Shown here: piece by piece, positions 52,409-64,000 of the stretch
Layout of the letters: each line of letters starts with the position of its first letter
Position numbering within the stretch: position 1 is the first letter of the stretch
Source of the DNA: Pseudomonas fluvialis
Lineage (GTDB): Bacteria; Pseudomonadota; Gammaproteobacteria; Pseudomonadales; Pseudomonadaceae
Direction: 5' to 3'
Length of the DNA: 64,000 nucleotides
Assembly (NCBI RefSeq): GCF_014207935.1
Contig: NZ_JACHLL010000008.1
Location: 33,404 to 97,403, forward strand
Notes under the pieces: model-generated
The model's input: only the letters and a program-made list of their open reading frames with translations
What the model was told of the DNA's origin: nothing
Databases searched by the model: none
Program-made: the position numbers and the translations under genes

Positions 52409-54448
52409 ATGTCTGCAACCACGGCTTCACCTGTTCTTAACGCCCCTTCGGTTCGTCAGCATCTGGCCTTTACGGCTGGAGCGGCACTGATCTTTCTGCT
52501 GCTGTGCAGCTCGCTGCGGGCACTGCTGCTGTTCTACAACCGTGAGCTGATCGGTGAGGCCAGCACGCTGACCCTGGCTGAAGCCTTTTTCAATGGCTTG
52601 CGCTTTGACCTGCGACTGACCGTGTATGCCTGCGCACCGCTGTTGCTGGCGTTGCTCAATCAGACGGCGATGATCCGTCGTGACTGGCAGCGGCTGTGGC
52701 TCACCCTGTTCGCCAGCCTCACACTGTTTCTCGGTGTGCTGGAGCTGGATTTCTACCGCGAGTTTCAGCAGCGTCTGAATAGCCTGGTGTTCCAGTATTT
52801 CGAGGAAGACCTTCAGACCGTATTGAGCATGCTCTGGCATGGCTATCCGGTGCTGCGCTATCTGCTGGCATGGGCCCTGGCAACTGTGGGCCTGTGGGCG
52901 CTGTTCAGTTGGCTGGATCTGCACACCCGTAGTGATCAGCCTGTTCCACAGAGCCATTGGGTGCGGCGTACTGCACTGTTTCTGGTGCTGCTCATGCCGA
53001 CCGTGCTGGCGGCGCGTGGCACCATCAAGCAGGGGCCGCCACTGCGCTGGGGTGACGCCTTCACCACCGATTCGATGTTTGCCAATCAGTTGGGCCTCAA
53101 TGGCACATTGAGCTTGGTTGATGCGGCGAAAAACACCTTCTCCAGTCATCGCGATCATGCCTGGCAGGCGACACTGCCGGAGGCCGAGGCAACTAGCCTG
53201 GTGCGCCAGATGCTGCTGACCGAACACGATCAACTGGTGGATGCAGACCTTGCGGCAGTCCGTCGTGATTTCCGTCCGGCCCCGGATGCGTTGCTGCCAA
53301 TTCAGAATGTGGTGGTGATCCTGCTGGAAAGCTTCGCCGGGCATTCGGTGGGAGCGCTGGGTGATTCTCATGGCATCACGCCGAACTTCGATCGCCTGGC
53401 CAAGGAGGGGCTGCTGTTCACCCGGCTTTTCTCCAATGGTACTCATACCCACCAGGGCATGTTTGCCACCATGGCCTGCTTCCCGAACCTGCCGAGCTTC
53501 GAGTACCTGATGCGCATGCCCGAAGGGGCGCATAAGTTTTCCGGCCTGCCGCAACTGCTCAGCGCCCGTCAGTTCGACGACCTGTATGTCTACAACGGCA
53601 ACTTCCAGTGGGATAACCAGTCGGGCTTCTTCAGTAACCAGGGCATGACCCGTTTCATTGGTCGCGAGGATTTCGTCAATCCGGTGTACATGGATCCGAC
53701 CTGGGGTGTCTCGGATCAGGACATGTTCGACCGGGGAGCGGCTGAGCTGGCCAAGCTGGTGCCGGAAAAGCCTTTCTATGCCTTGCTGCAAAGCCTGTCC
53801 AACCACACGCCTTACGCGCTGCCAGATCCGCTGCCAGTGCCGGCGGTGACGGGGCAGGGTGGGCAGAATCTGCACCTGACGGCCATGCGCTATTCGGACT
53901 GGGCGTTGGGCCAGTTCTTTGCCAAGGCGAAACAGTCGCCTTACTACGACAAGACGCTGTTTGTCATTGTTGGCGACCACGGCTTTGGTGTGCCCGATCA
54001 GCTCACCGAGCTGAACATGTTGCGCTTCAATGTGCCGCTTTTGCTGATCGCGCCGGGCATTCAGGAACGTTTTGGTACACAGAGCGATGTGGTCGGCTCG
54101 CAGGTCGATGTGGTGCCTACCATCATGGGGCGCCTTGGCGGAGAAACCCGTCATCAGTGCTGGGGACGAGACCTGCTTGGCTTGCCGGCTGGCGATCCCG
54201 GCTTTGCTGTGGTGAAGCCTTCCGGCAGTGACCAGACCGTTGCCCTGATCAGTGGCGAGCAGATCCTTGTGGAGCCGAAAGATCTGGAACCGCGCCTGTA
54301 TCGCTACCAATTGGGGGCTACGCCGAAGGCTGAACTCATCGAGGATGGCGAGCGGGCCAAGTCGTTGCGTCAGCGTCTGCATGCCTACCTGCAGGTGGCC
54401 ACCCAGAGCCTGCTGAACAACACGGCAGGCGCCAGTGCGGCCCCATGA
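52409..54448 (+). CDS. LTA synthase family sulfatase-fold membrane protein
   Basis: 679 residues. The first half (about 15-190) has five membrane helices. The periplasmic sulfatase-type domain starts near 290: QNVVVILLESFAGHSVGALG, with Thr345 in SNGTHTHQGMF as the nucleophile. The metal motif VGDHGFG follows later. It is of the LtaS/OpgB alkaline-phosphatase superfamily. In Gram-negatives these usually add phosphoglycerol or phosphoethanolamine to glycans or lipids in the envelope; the target here is undefined. It follows a 111-bp gap without a recognisable terminator. Confidence 0.87.
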   Translation: MSATTASPVLNAPSVRQHLAFTAGAALIFLLLCSSLRALLLFYNRELIGEASTLTLAEAFFNGLRFDLRLTVYACAPLLLALLNQTAMIRRDWQRLWLTLFASLTLFLGVLELDFYREFQQRLNSLVFQYFEEDLQTVLSMLWHGYPVLRYLLAWALATVGLWALFSWLDLHTRSDQPVPQSHWVRRTALFLVLLMPTVLAARGTIKQGPPLRWGDAFTTDSMFANQLGLNGTLSLVDAAKNTFSSHRDHAWQATLPEAEATSLVRQMLLTEHDQLVDADLAAVRRDFRPAPDALLPIQNVVVILLESFAGHSVGALGDSHGITPNFDRLAKEGLLFTRLFSNGTHTHQGMFATMACFPNLPSFEYLMRMPEGAHKFSGLPQLLSARQFDDLYVYNGNFQWDNQSGFFSNQGMTRFIGREDFVNPVYMDPTWGVSDQDMFDRGAAELAKLVPEKPFYALLQSLSNHTPYALPDPLPVPAVTGQGGQNLHLTAMRYSDWALGQFFAKAKQSPYYDKTLFVIVGDHGFGVPDQLTELNMLRFNVPLLLIAPGIQERFGTQSDVVGSQVDVVPTIMGRLGGETRHQCWGRDLLGLPAGDPGFAVVKPSGSDQTVALISGEQILVEPKDLEPRLYRYQLGATPKAELIEDGERAKSLRQRLHAYLQVATQSLLNNTAGASAAP

Positions 54449-54525
54449 TTGCAAGTGGCTTGGGCTAGTCGAAGTGGCTGCGCTGCACTAAGCTGCGCAG
54501 CCATTTCCTGTTGCCGATAGCCGTC

Positions 54526-54737
54526 ATGACAACTGCCAAAGATCCACTCCACGGTGTCACCCTGCAGGCCATTCTGGTCGAACTGGTGGACACCTACGGC
54601 TGGAGTGGCCTGGGCCAGCGCATCGATATCCGCTGCTTCAAGAGCGACCCGAGCATCAAGTCGAGCCTGACCTTCCTGCGCAAGACGCCCTGGGCGCGGG
54701 AGAAGGTCGAGGCTCTCTATATTCAGCTCAAAAGCCG

Positions 54738-54741
<4 letters not shown>
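54526..54741 (+). CDS. VF530 / DUF2132 family DNA-binding protein
   Basis: 71 residues from ATG 54526 (a longer frame begins at 54511). LQAILVELVDTYGWSGLGQR is followed by IDIRCFKSDPSIKSSLTFLR, and LRKTPWAREKVEALYIQL ends the domain. This is the small VF530 fold, with a structure thought to bind DNA. The stop TAA shares three bases with the convergent acetoacetyl-CoA synthetase stop. Confidence 0.85.
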
Positions 54742-56693
<1,952 letters not shown>

Positions 56694-56695
56694 GC

Positions 56696-57610
56696 TCAGA
56701 CTCCCTGGCAGCCGAGGCGGGCGCGGGCCACCCGAGAGCCATTGGGCTTGCCGAGCACGTCGCAGATGCGCTGGCCGGCGGCGATCAGTTGGTCCATGTC
56801 GATACCGGTGTGGATGCCCAGGCCATTGAGCAGGTAGAGCACGTCCTCGGTGGCAACGTTGCCGGTGGCGCCCTTGGCGTAGGGGCAGCCGCCCAGGCCT
56901 GCGACCGAGCTGTCGAACACATTGATGCCTTCCAGCAGGCTGGCGTAGATATTGGCCAGCGCCTGGCCGTAGGTGTCGTGGAAGTGCCCGGCGAGTTTCT
57001 CGCGCGGGATATCACGACCGACCACCTCGAACAGGCGGCGAGTCTGCCCGGCGGTGCCGACACCGATGGTGTCGCCTAGCGAGACTTCGTAGCAGCCCAT
57101 GGCCAGCAGCTCGCGGGCCACGGGAGCAACCTGCTCGGCGCGGATCTCGCCTTCGTAGGGGCAGCCGAGTACGCAGGATACATAGCCGCGCACCGTGATG
57201 CCGTGGGCCTTGGCCGCTTCCATCACCGGCACGAAGCGCGCGAGGCTTTCGGCGATGGAGCAGTTGATGTTCTTCTGCGAGAAGGCCTCGGAGGCGGCGG
57301 CGAACACCGCGACTTCCTTCACTCCCGCTTTCACGGCAGCCTCGAAGCCTTTGAGGTTGGGCGTAAGGGCGCCATAGATCACACCGGGTTTCTTGTGGAT
57401 TCCGGCAAAGACTTCGGCGCTGCCGGCCATCTGTGGTACCCACTTGGGCGACACGAAACTGCCGACTTCTATATAGGAAAGGCCGGCGGCGCTCAGGTCG
57501 TCGGTCAGGCGTACCTTGTCGGCCACGCTGATTGGCTGTTTTTCGTTCTGCAGGCCGTCGCGCGGGCCGACTTCGACCAGGCGGACCTGACGGGGAAGGG
57601 CGATGCTCAT
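56696..57610 (-). CDS. liuE: Hydroxymethylglutaryl-CoA lyase, LiuE
   Basis: 304 residues. The DRE-TIM barrel begins VRLVEVGPRDGLQNEKQPI, carrying the Arg-Asp and metal Asp. SCVLGCPYEGEIRAEQVAPV and the catalytic-loop signature GLGGCPYAKGATGNVATED complete the active site. It cleaves HMG-CoA into acetyl-CoA and acetoacetate. P. aeruginosa LiuE also acts on the isohexenyl homologue from terpenes, which makes it a link to the atu cluster. It overlaps liuD by 4 bp. Confidence 0.94.
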   Translation of the reverse strand: MSIALPRQVRLVEVGPRDGLQNEKQPISVADKVRLTDDLSAAGLSYIEVGSFVSPKWVPQMAGSAEVFAGIHKKPGVIYGALTPNLKGFEAAVKAGVKEVAVFAAASEAFSQKNINCSIAESLARFVPVMEAAKAHGITVRGYVSCVLGCPYEGEIRAEQVAPVARELLAMGCYEVSLGDTIGVGTAGQTRRLFEVVGRDIPREKLAGHFHDTYGQALANIYASLLEGINVFDSSVAGLGGCPYAKGATGNVATEDVLYLLNGLGIHTGIDMDQLIAAGQRICDVLGKPNGSRVARARLGCQGV

Positions 57611-59556
57611 TCTTCCAGCTCCACCAGCGCGCTGCCTTCGCTGACCAGGTCACCTTCGGCGCAGTACAGCGCCTTGACGATGCCGGCATGAGGCGCACGA
57701 ATGCTGTGCTCCATCTTCATGGCTTCCAGTACCACCAGCGCGGTGCCGGCTTCCACGGCCTGACCGGCTGCCACCAGGATACGCACGATGCTGCCATTCA
57801 TCGGGGCGGTCAGACCGCCGTGCTGGGCATGGCTGGCTTCAGCCTCTGCAATCGGGTCGACGCGGCGCACTTCACGAAGCTCTCCCTGCCACTCGATGAA
57901 CAGTGCCTCACCCTGGCGAATGGCGCGGCGGCTGCTCAGTTGGCCCTGGTCCTGGCAGTAGAGGCGCTCGCCAGCCAGGCACCACCGCGGCTCGGTCGCC
58001 TGCTGACGCAGGCGCAGCCAGTGGCGTTGTCCCTGACAGCTCAGGTGCAGGCTGATTTCGGCCGGCAGCCCGGCGCGCCAGCCGTTGTGCATGGCCCAGG
58101 GCGAATGCGGATCATCGGCCCGGCCCAGGCCGGCTTCGCTCTGCACCCAGGCCTGGCCGGCCATCTGCCAGAACTCTTCCGGCAGTTCGGCGGGTGCAGG
58201 CAGCAGCGCGGCCTGATGACGGCCGATAAAGCCGGTATCCAGTTCGGCCGCGGCGAAGGCCGGGTGAGCCAGTACACGCTGGAGGAAGGCGAGGTTGGTC
58301 TTGAAGCCGCCGACGCTGGTGTCGGCGAGCATGCTGAGCAGACGCAGGCGCGCCTCCTCACGGTTCTCGCCCCAGGCGATCAGCTTGGCCAGCATCGGGT
58401 CGTAGAACGGTGAGATGGCATCACCCTGGCGTACGCCGCTGTCGACGCGTCGACCTTCGCCGGTGGCTGGCTCCCGGTAGAGGGCGAGGGTGCCGGAGGC
58501 CGGCAGGAAGTCCTGCTCGGTGTCTTCGGCATACAGACGGACCTCGATCGCATGCCCCCTGAGCGGGACCTGCTCCTGGGTAATCGGCAGTGCCTCGCCC
58601 CGGGCCACGCGTATCTGCCAGGCGACCAGGTCGAGGCCGGTGATGGCCTCGGTAACCGGGTGCTCCACCTGCAGGCGGGTGTTCATTTCCATAAAGAAGA
58701 ACTGGCCACGGGCATCCAGCAGAAACTCCACGGTGCCGGCGCCGACATAGCCGATGGCCTGGGCGGCCTTGACCGCGGCCTCGCCCATGGCGCGGCGCAG
58801 TTCGGGCGAAAGTCCCGGCGCCGGAGCTTCCTCGACCACCTTCTGGTGGCGACGCTGGATCGAGCAGTCACGCTCATTCAGATACAGACAGTTACCATGG
58901 CTGTCGGCGAACACCTGGATTTCCACGTGGCGTGGCTGCAGCACGTATTTCTCGACAAGCATGCGCGAATCACCGAAGGCGGACTGCGCTTCGCGCTGGG
59001 CAGAGGCGAGGGCTTCGGCCAGTTGCGCTTCGCTTTCCACCACTTTCATGCCCTTGCCGCCGCCACCGGCAGCAGCCTTGAGCAGTACCGGATAGCTGAT
59101 GGTTGCGGAAGCGGCGCGGAAGGTTGCCAGGTCCTGCGCCTCGCCATGGTAGCCAGGAACTAGGGGGACGCCGGCTTCTTCCATCAGCGCCTTGGCGGCG
59201 GACTTGCTGCCCATGGCGCGGATGGCGCTGGCCGGTGGGCCGAGAAAGAGCAGATTGTGTTCGGCGCAGAGCTGGGCGAAATCGGCATTCTCTGAAAGGA
59301 AACCGTACCCAGGGTGGATGGCCTGAGCGCCGCTGGCCTTGGCGGCAGCGATGATCTTGTCGGCCAGCAGATAGCTGTCGGCAGGTTTGGCACCGCCCAG
59401 ATCGATGGCGATATCGGCCTCGCCCACATGCCGGGCGTGTTGGTCGATGGCGCTGTGCACGGCCACGGTGCGAATGCCCATAGCCTTGGCGCTGCGCATC
59501 ACGCGGCAGGCGATCTCGCCACGGTTGGCCACCAGCAGGGTGTTGATCGGCTTCAT
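57607..59556 (-). CDS. liuD: 3-methylcrotonyl-CoA carboxylase biotin-containing alpha subunit, LiuD
   Basis: 649 residues. Biotin carboxylase domain first (TLLVANRGEIACRVMRSAKA), with KAAAGGGGKGMKVVE in the ATP-grasp and EMNTRLQVEHPVTEAI near 285-300. The C-terminal biotinyl domain has VVLEAMKMEHSI with the modified lysine. With LiuB it carboxylates 3-methylcrotonyl-CoA to 3-methylglutaconyl-CoA. It overlaps liuC and liuE by 3 and 4 bp. Sister of AtuF at 18247. Confidence 0.94.
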   Translation of the reverse strand: MKPINTLLVANRGEIACRVMRSAKAMGIRTVAVHSAIDQHARHVGEADIAIDLGGAKPADSYLLADKIIAAAKASGAQAIHPGYGFLSENADFAQLCAEHNLLFLGPPASAIRAMGSKSAAKALMEEAGVPLVPGYHGEAQDLATFRAASATISYPVLLKAAAGGGGKGMKVVESEAQLAEALASAQREAQSAFGDSRMLVEKYVLQPRHVEIQVFADSHGNCLYLNERDCSIQRRHQKVVEEAPAPGLSPELRRAMGEAAVKAAQAIGYVGAGTVEFLLDARGQFFFMEMNTRLQVEHPVTEAITGLDLVAWQIRVARGEALPITQEQVPLRGHAIEVRLYAEDTEQDFLPASGTLALYREPATGEGRRVDSGVRQGDAISPFYDPMLAKLIAWGENREEARLRLLSMLADTSVGGFKTNLAFLQRVLAHPAFAAAELDTGFIGRHQAALLPAPAELPEEFWQMAGQAWVQSEAGLGRADDPHSPWAMHNGWRAGLPAEISLHLSCQGQRHWLRLRQQATEPRWCLAGERLYCQDQGQLSSRRAIRQGEALFIEWQGELREVRRVDPIAEAEASHAQHGGLTAPMNGSIVRILVAAGQAVEAGTALVVLEAMKMEHSIRAPHAGIVKALYCAEGDLVSEGSALVELEE

Positions 59557-60358
59557 CAGTGCGACTCCTGCCAGGCTGGCGTGCGTTTGTTGAGGAAGGC
59601 GTTGAGGCCCTCCTGGCCTTCGGCGCTGACGCGGATGCGGGCGATGGCGTTTTCCGTGTAGCGACGCAGCGCTGGGCTGAGGGCGCCCGGGCCGACTTCG
59701 CGCAGCAGATCCTTGCTGGCCTGCATGGCCTGCGGGCTGTTCAGCAGCAGGTTGGTGATCCAGCTCTCCGCCTCGCTGTCCAGTTCAATGGCTGAGTAGC
59801 ATTCGGCGAGCAGGCCGAGCTCACGGGCGCGCTGGCCATCGAAGCGCTCGGCGGTGAGCGCATAGCGCTTGGCCGCTCGCTCGCCCAAAGCCTGTACGAC
59901 GAAGGGGCTGATCACTGCCGGGGCTAGGCCAATGCGCACCTCGGACAGAGAGAACAGTGCATCTTCGGCACCGATGGCCATGTCGCAGCAGCTGACCAGT
60001 CCTACCGCGCCACCGAAGGCGGCGCCCTGGACCACGGCTAGGGTCGGGATCTTCAGGTAGTACAGGTTGTACATCAGCTCGGCCAGTTCGCGGGCATCGT
60101 TCAGATTGGCGTTGTAGTCGAGGCCGGCGGCCTGTTGCATCCAGGCCAGATCCGCGCCGGCGGAGAAGTGCTTGCCGCGCCCGCGCAGCACCAGAAAGCG
60201 CAGGGTTTTGTCTTCCTGGACGGCATCCAGCGCGAGGATCAGCTCGCGGATCATCTCGGCGTTGAAGGCGTTGTTCTTCTCCGGACGGTTCAGCCAAAGG
60301 GTGGCGAAACCGCGCGGGTCTTTGACCAGCTCGACGCTGTTGAAGGTGGTCATGCTCA

Positions 60359-60359
<1 letters not shown>
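59556..60359 (-). CDS. liuC: 3-methylglutaconyl-CoA hydratase, LiuC
   Basis: 267 residues from ATG 60359, sharing bases with the liuB stop (TAATG); a second ATG two codons on is possible. The crotonase fold shows GRGKHFSAGADLAWMQQAAG and VQGAAFGGAVGLVSCCDMAI, the oxyanion-hole segments. It hydrates 3-methylglutaconyl-CoA to HMG-CoA. AtuE is the counterpart in the terpene branch. Stop overlaps the liuD start. Confidence 0.92.
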
Positions 60360-61966
<1,607 letters not shown>

Positions 61967-62016
61967 CTGGCGCACTCCGTCTCTCGGCGTTACGCCGGCC
62001 AGTGGCCGGCGACGGG

Positions 62017-63180
62017 TCACTTGGTTTCGTTGAACAGCTCGCGGCCGATCAGCATGCGGCGGATTTCGCTGGTGCCGGCGCCGATCTCGTAGAGTTTGGC
62101 GTCGCGCAGCAGACGGCCGGCCGGGTATTCATTGGTGTAGCCGTTACCACCGAGGATCTGGATGGTATCCAGTGCCATCTTGGTGGCCATCTCGGCGGTG
62201 TAGAGAATGACCGCCGCGGCATCCTTGCGCGACTCCTCGCCGCGGTCGCAGGCCTTGGCCACGTTATAAAGGTAGGACTTCGAAGCATTCATGCCGGCAT
62301 ACATGTCGGCCAGCTTGCCCTGGATGAGCTGGAATTCGCCGATCGACTGATTGAACTGGCGGCGTTCGTGTACGTAAGGCACTACCACGTCCATGCAGGC
62401 CTGCATGATCCCGGTCGGGCCGCCGGAGAGGACGGTGCGCTCGTAGTCCAGGCCGCTCATCAGCACTGCTACACCGCGCCCCTCGGCTCCGAGGGTGTTT
62501 TCCGCCGGCACTTCGCAGTCCTCGAATACCAACTCGCAGGTGTTGGAGCCGCGCATGCCCAGCTTGTCGAGTTTCTGGTGGCGAGAGAAACCCTTGAAGT
62601 CGCGCTCGACGATAAAGGCGGTCATGCCCTTGGAGCCGGCATTGACGTCAGTCTTGGCATAGATCACATAGGTGTTGGCATCCGGGCCGTTGGTGATCCA
62701 CATCTTGTTGCCGTTGAGCACATAGTGGTCGCCCTTGCGGTCGGCGCGCAGCTTCATAGACACCACGTCGGAGCCGGCATTGGGCTCGCTCATGGCCAGC
62801 GCGCCGATGTGCTCGCCAGAGCACAGCTTGGGCAGGTACTTGGCCTTTTGCTCGTGGGTACCGTTCTTGTGGATCTGGTTGACGCACAGGTTGGAGTGCG
62901 CGCCATACGACAGCCCGACCGAGGCCGAGGCGCGGCTGATTTCTTCCATGGCAATCACGTGCGCCAGGTAGCCCATGTTGGTGCCGCCGTATTCCTCCGC
63001 GACTGTCATGCCGAGCAGGCCCATGTCGCCGAACTTGCGCCACATGTCCATGGGGAACTCGTTGTCCCGGTCGATCTGCGCGGCGCGTGGCGCCAGTTCG
63101 GCCTGGGCGAACTGGCGGACTGAGTCGCGAAGCATGTCGATAGTCTCGCCGAGACCGAAGTTGAGGGACGGATAGCTCAT
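62017..63180 (-). CDS. liuA: Isovaleryl-CoA dehydrogenase, LiuA
   Basis: 387 residues. The FAD/substrate region has GALAMSEPNAGSDVVSMKL and MWITNGPDANTYVIYAK. The catalytic Glu is in LDYERTVLSGGPTGIMQACM, placed as in human isovaleryl-CoA dehydrogenase. IQILGGNGYTNEYPAGRLLR near the C-terminus is the FAD-contact end. It oxidises isovaleryl-CoA to 3-methylcrotonyl-CoA in leucine and isovalerate breakdown. The AGGTGG ribosome site is good; liuR is 40 bp upstream. Confidence 0.94.
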   Translation of the reverse strand: MSYPSLNFGLGETIDMLRDSVRQFAQAELAPRAAQIDRDNEFPMDMWRKFGDMGLLGMTVAEEYGGTNMGYLAHVIAMEEISRASASVGLSYGAHSNLCVNQIHKNGTHEQKAKYLPKLCSGEHIGALAMSEPNAGSDVVSMKLRADRKGDHYVLNGNKMWITNGPDANTYVIYAKTDVNAGSKGMTAFIVERDFKGFSRHQKLDKLGMRGSNTCELVFEDCEVPAENTLGAEGRGVAVLMSGLDYERTVLSGGPTGIMQACMDVVVPYVHERRQFNQSIGEFQLIQGKLADMYAGMNASKSYLYNVAKACDRGEESRKDAAAVILYTAEMATKMALDTIQILGGNGYTNEYPAGRLLRDAKLYEIGAGTSEIRRMLIGRELFNETK

Positions 63181-63220
63181 GGTTCCACCTGTGTCTTGTC
63201 TTTATTAATGAAGAGGGGAG

Positions 63221-63610
63221 TTAGGCCTGTTGTGATTCGGTTGCCTCAAGCGCTGCCAGGCAGCGCTCTTCGGCGGTATCCAGTTCCAGCTGCATCTGCT
63301 GGATGTCGAGTAGCTGCTGCTCAAGCTGAGCACGGCGCTCGGCAATCTTGTGCATGAAGGTTTCCAGCTGCTTGCGGTTCCCGCTTTCGGGGTCGTACAG
63401 CTCGATCAGCTCTTTGCACTCGGCTAGGGAAAAGCCGATGCGCTTGCCGCGCAGGATCAGCTTGAGTGTCACCTTGTCTTTGGGGGAGTAAACCCGTTCC
63501 TGGCCGCGCCTCTCGGGGGTGAGCATGCCTTGCTCTTCGTAGAAGCGGATGGCGCGGGTGGTGATGTCCAGCTCGCGGGCCAGGTCGGAGATGCTGTAGG
63601 AGCTGCTCAT
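63221..63610 (-). CDS. liuR: MerR family regulator of leucine/isovalerate catabolism, LiuR
   Basis: 129 residues from ATG 63610; the open frame upstream to 63898 crosses the operator and is not coding. The winged helix is YSISDLARELDITTRAIRFY then EEQGMLTPERRGQERVYSPK. The dimer helix spans about 80-118 (KLETFMHK-like segment, AERRAQLEQQLLDIQQM). No cysteine cluster, so it responds to an organic ligand, probably an acyl-CoA or branched acid. It is the first gene of the liu operon. Confidence 0.9.
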   Translation of the reverse strand: MSSSYSISDLARELDITTRAIRFYEEQGMLTPERRGQERVYSPKDKVTLKLILRGKRIGFSLAECKELIELYDPESGNRKQLETFMHKIAERRAQLEQQLLDIQQMQLELDTAEERCLAALEATESQQA

Positions 63611-63632
63611 AAGGGCACTTTTTCTATTACCT

Positions 63633-63669
63633 TTACGTAAACGTAAGGCATGCTTTACGTATACGTCAA
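63633..63669 (-). promoter_or_regulatory. LiuR operator and promoter
   Basis: Two similar dyads: TTACGT-AA-ACGTAA (63633-63646, perfect) and TTACGT-AT-ACGTCA (63655-63668, one mismatch), 22 bp apart. On the minus strand a TTGACG -35 (63669-63664) is followed after 18 bp by TACGTT (63645-63640), a weak -10, an arrangement typical for MerR regulators. This precedes liuR by about 30 bp. Confidence 0.75.
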
Positions 63670-63750
63670 CGTGTTGAGCGTGATTTCTGTCGCTTTGCTG
63701 GTGTAATCGTTCATTAGGGCGGCATTTGTAAGATATTTGTGAAATGCTGG

Positions 63751-63778
63751 TTGACGTTGAAATCTGCGGCCCTATAAT
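63751..63778 (+). promoter_or_regulatory. Strong sigma-70 promoter P1, likely for an rRNA operon
   Basis: TTGACG (63751-63756), 16-bp spacer, TATAAT (63773-63778), then GCGCCCC as discriminator. Divergent from liuR and without a plus-strand ORF after it in the window. A/T-rich sequence lies upstream, as in rRNA promoters. Confidence 0.75.
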
Positions 63779-63916
63779 GCGCCCCACTTTCAGCGCTTCT
63801 GCAAAGAAAGCCTTCCAAAACAATAAGTTATGTTCTGGCGGGTGCTGAGGGTTGGGGGCTTGGTTATACGGCTCCGCGCTTTTGAAGAAGGTTTTCAAAA
63901 GTGGCTGTGGAGGGTG

Positions 63917-63944
63917 TTGACAGTGATCGATGATCCTGTAGAAT
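63917..63944 (+). promoter_or_regulatory. Strong sigma-70 promoter P2, likely for an rRNA operon
   Basis: TTGACA (63917-63922), 16-bp spacer, TAGAAT (63939-63944), then TCGCCTCCCGCTGACGAGA, which I recognise from the leader of Pseudomonas rRNA operons. The 16S gene itself would begin beyond the window. The 390-bp region 63611-64000 holds no gene, only this and the LiuR operator and P1. Confidence 0.7.
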
Positions 63945-64000
63945 TCGCCTCCCGCTGACGAGAAGCTGAATGGCTGATCAGAAGCGCAAGCGGTTGAGTA

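Noticed and set aside
63640..63898. N-terminal extension of liuR
   Set aside because: It would translate the dyad operator and promoter; the ATG at 63610 begins the normal MerR helix-turn-helix.

Overview
The window is 64 kb of GC-rich, densely coding, mostly intact chromosome from a gamma-proteobacterium, almost certainly a Pseudomonas. The evidence is a complete acyclic-terpene (atu) cluster, a complete leucine/isovalerate (liu) cluster, an ECF pair matching sbrI/sbrR next to atu, an eat-eutBC ethanolamine set, and an rRNA-type promoter region at the right edge. Co-presence of atu and liu suggests a citronellol-using species of the P. aeruginosa / P. citronellolis / P. mendocina kind; species level is inference. 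No transposase, integrase, CRISPR array, tRNA or rRNA body is visible.

Layout, left to right. 1-3009: the 3' part of a PepSY/flavodoxin/ferredoxin-reductase fusion overlapping an ApbE flavin transferase. 3094-4301: a thioesterase-like gene and a TetR regulator, divergent over a tandem operator. 4312-5954: a MerR regulator and an exported acetoacetate-decarboxylase-like protein with a MerR-type promoter. 6085-12372: a von Willebrand lipoprotein, an ECF sigma factor and an anti-sigma-like membrane protein in overlapping frames, then a large membrane-anchored propeller-like protein and a small lipoprotein. 12487-27359: the atu region (atuH; atuG-F-E-D-C-B-A on minus; atuR divergent), in which atuH is split from atuG by five plus-strand genes (14479-17224). 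27416-34562: two tandem paralogous periplasmic binding proteins, a CPBP protease-like protein, a DUF2897 peptide, ethanolamine catabolism (eat, eutB, eutC) and a further orphan binding protein.

34755-54741 is mixed housekeeping and accessory content: pyrF, acetyltransferases, an SDR, BASS and BenE transporters, MarR, an aminotransferase, a glutathione transferase, folE, a GMC oxidoreductase pair, Smr, prmB, aroC coupled to an MFS gene and an acireductone dioxygenase, MAPEG, an LTA-synthase-like sulfatase, and VF530. 54738-63610 is the liu operon (liuR-A-B-C-D-E) ending with acetoacetyl-CoA synthetase. 63611-64000 carries the LiuR operator and two strong promoters resembling the upstream region of a Pseudomonas rRNA operon.

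How the parts fit: Atu enzymes activate, desaturate, carboxylate and hydrate citronellate-type acids. The products are shortened by beta-oxidation to 3-methylcrotonyl-CoA, which enters Liu at the LiuB/LiuD carboxylase; leucine and isovalerate enter one step earlier at LiuA. LiuE yields acetyl-CoA and acetoacetate, and the last gene of the liu operon activates acetoacetate. Both halves of the route lie within about 50 kb here. The less explained parts are the VWA/ECF/propeller locus, the MerR/exported decarboxylase-fold pair, the GMC oxidoreductase with its unknown partner, and four binding proteins with no permease.
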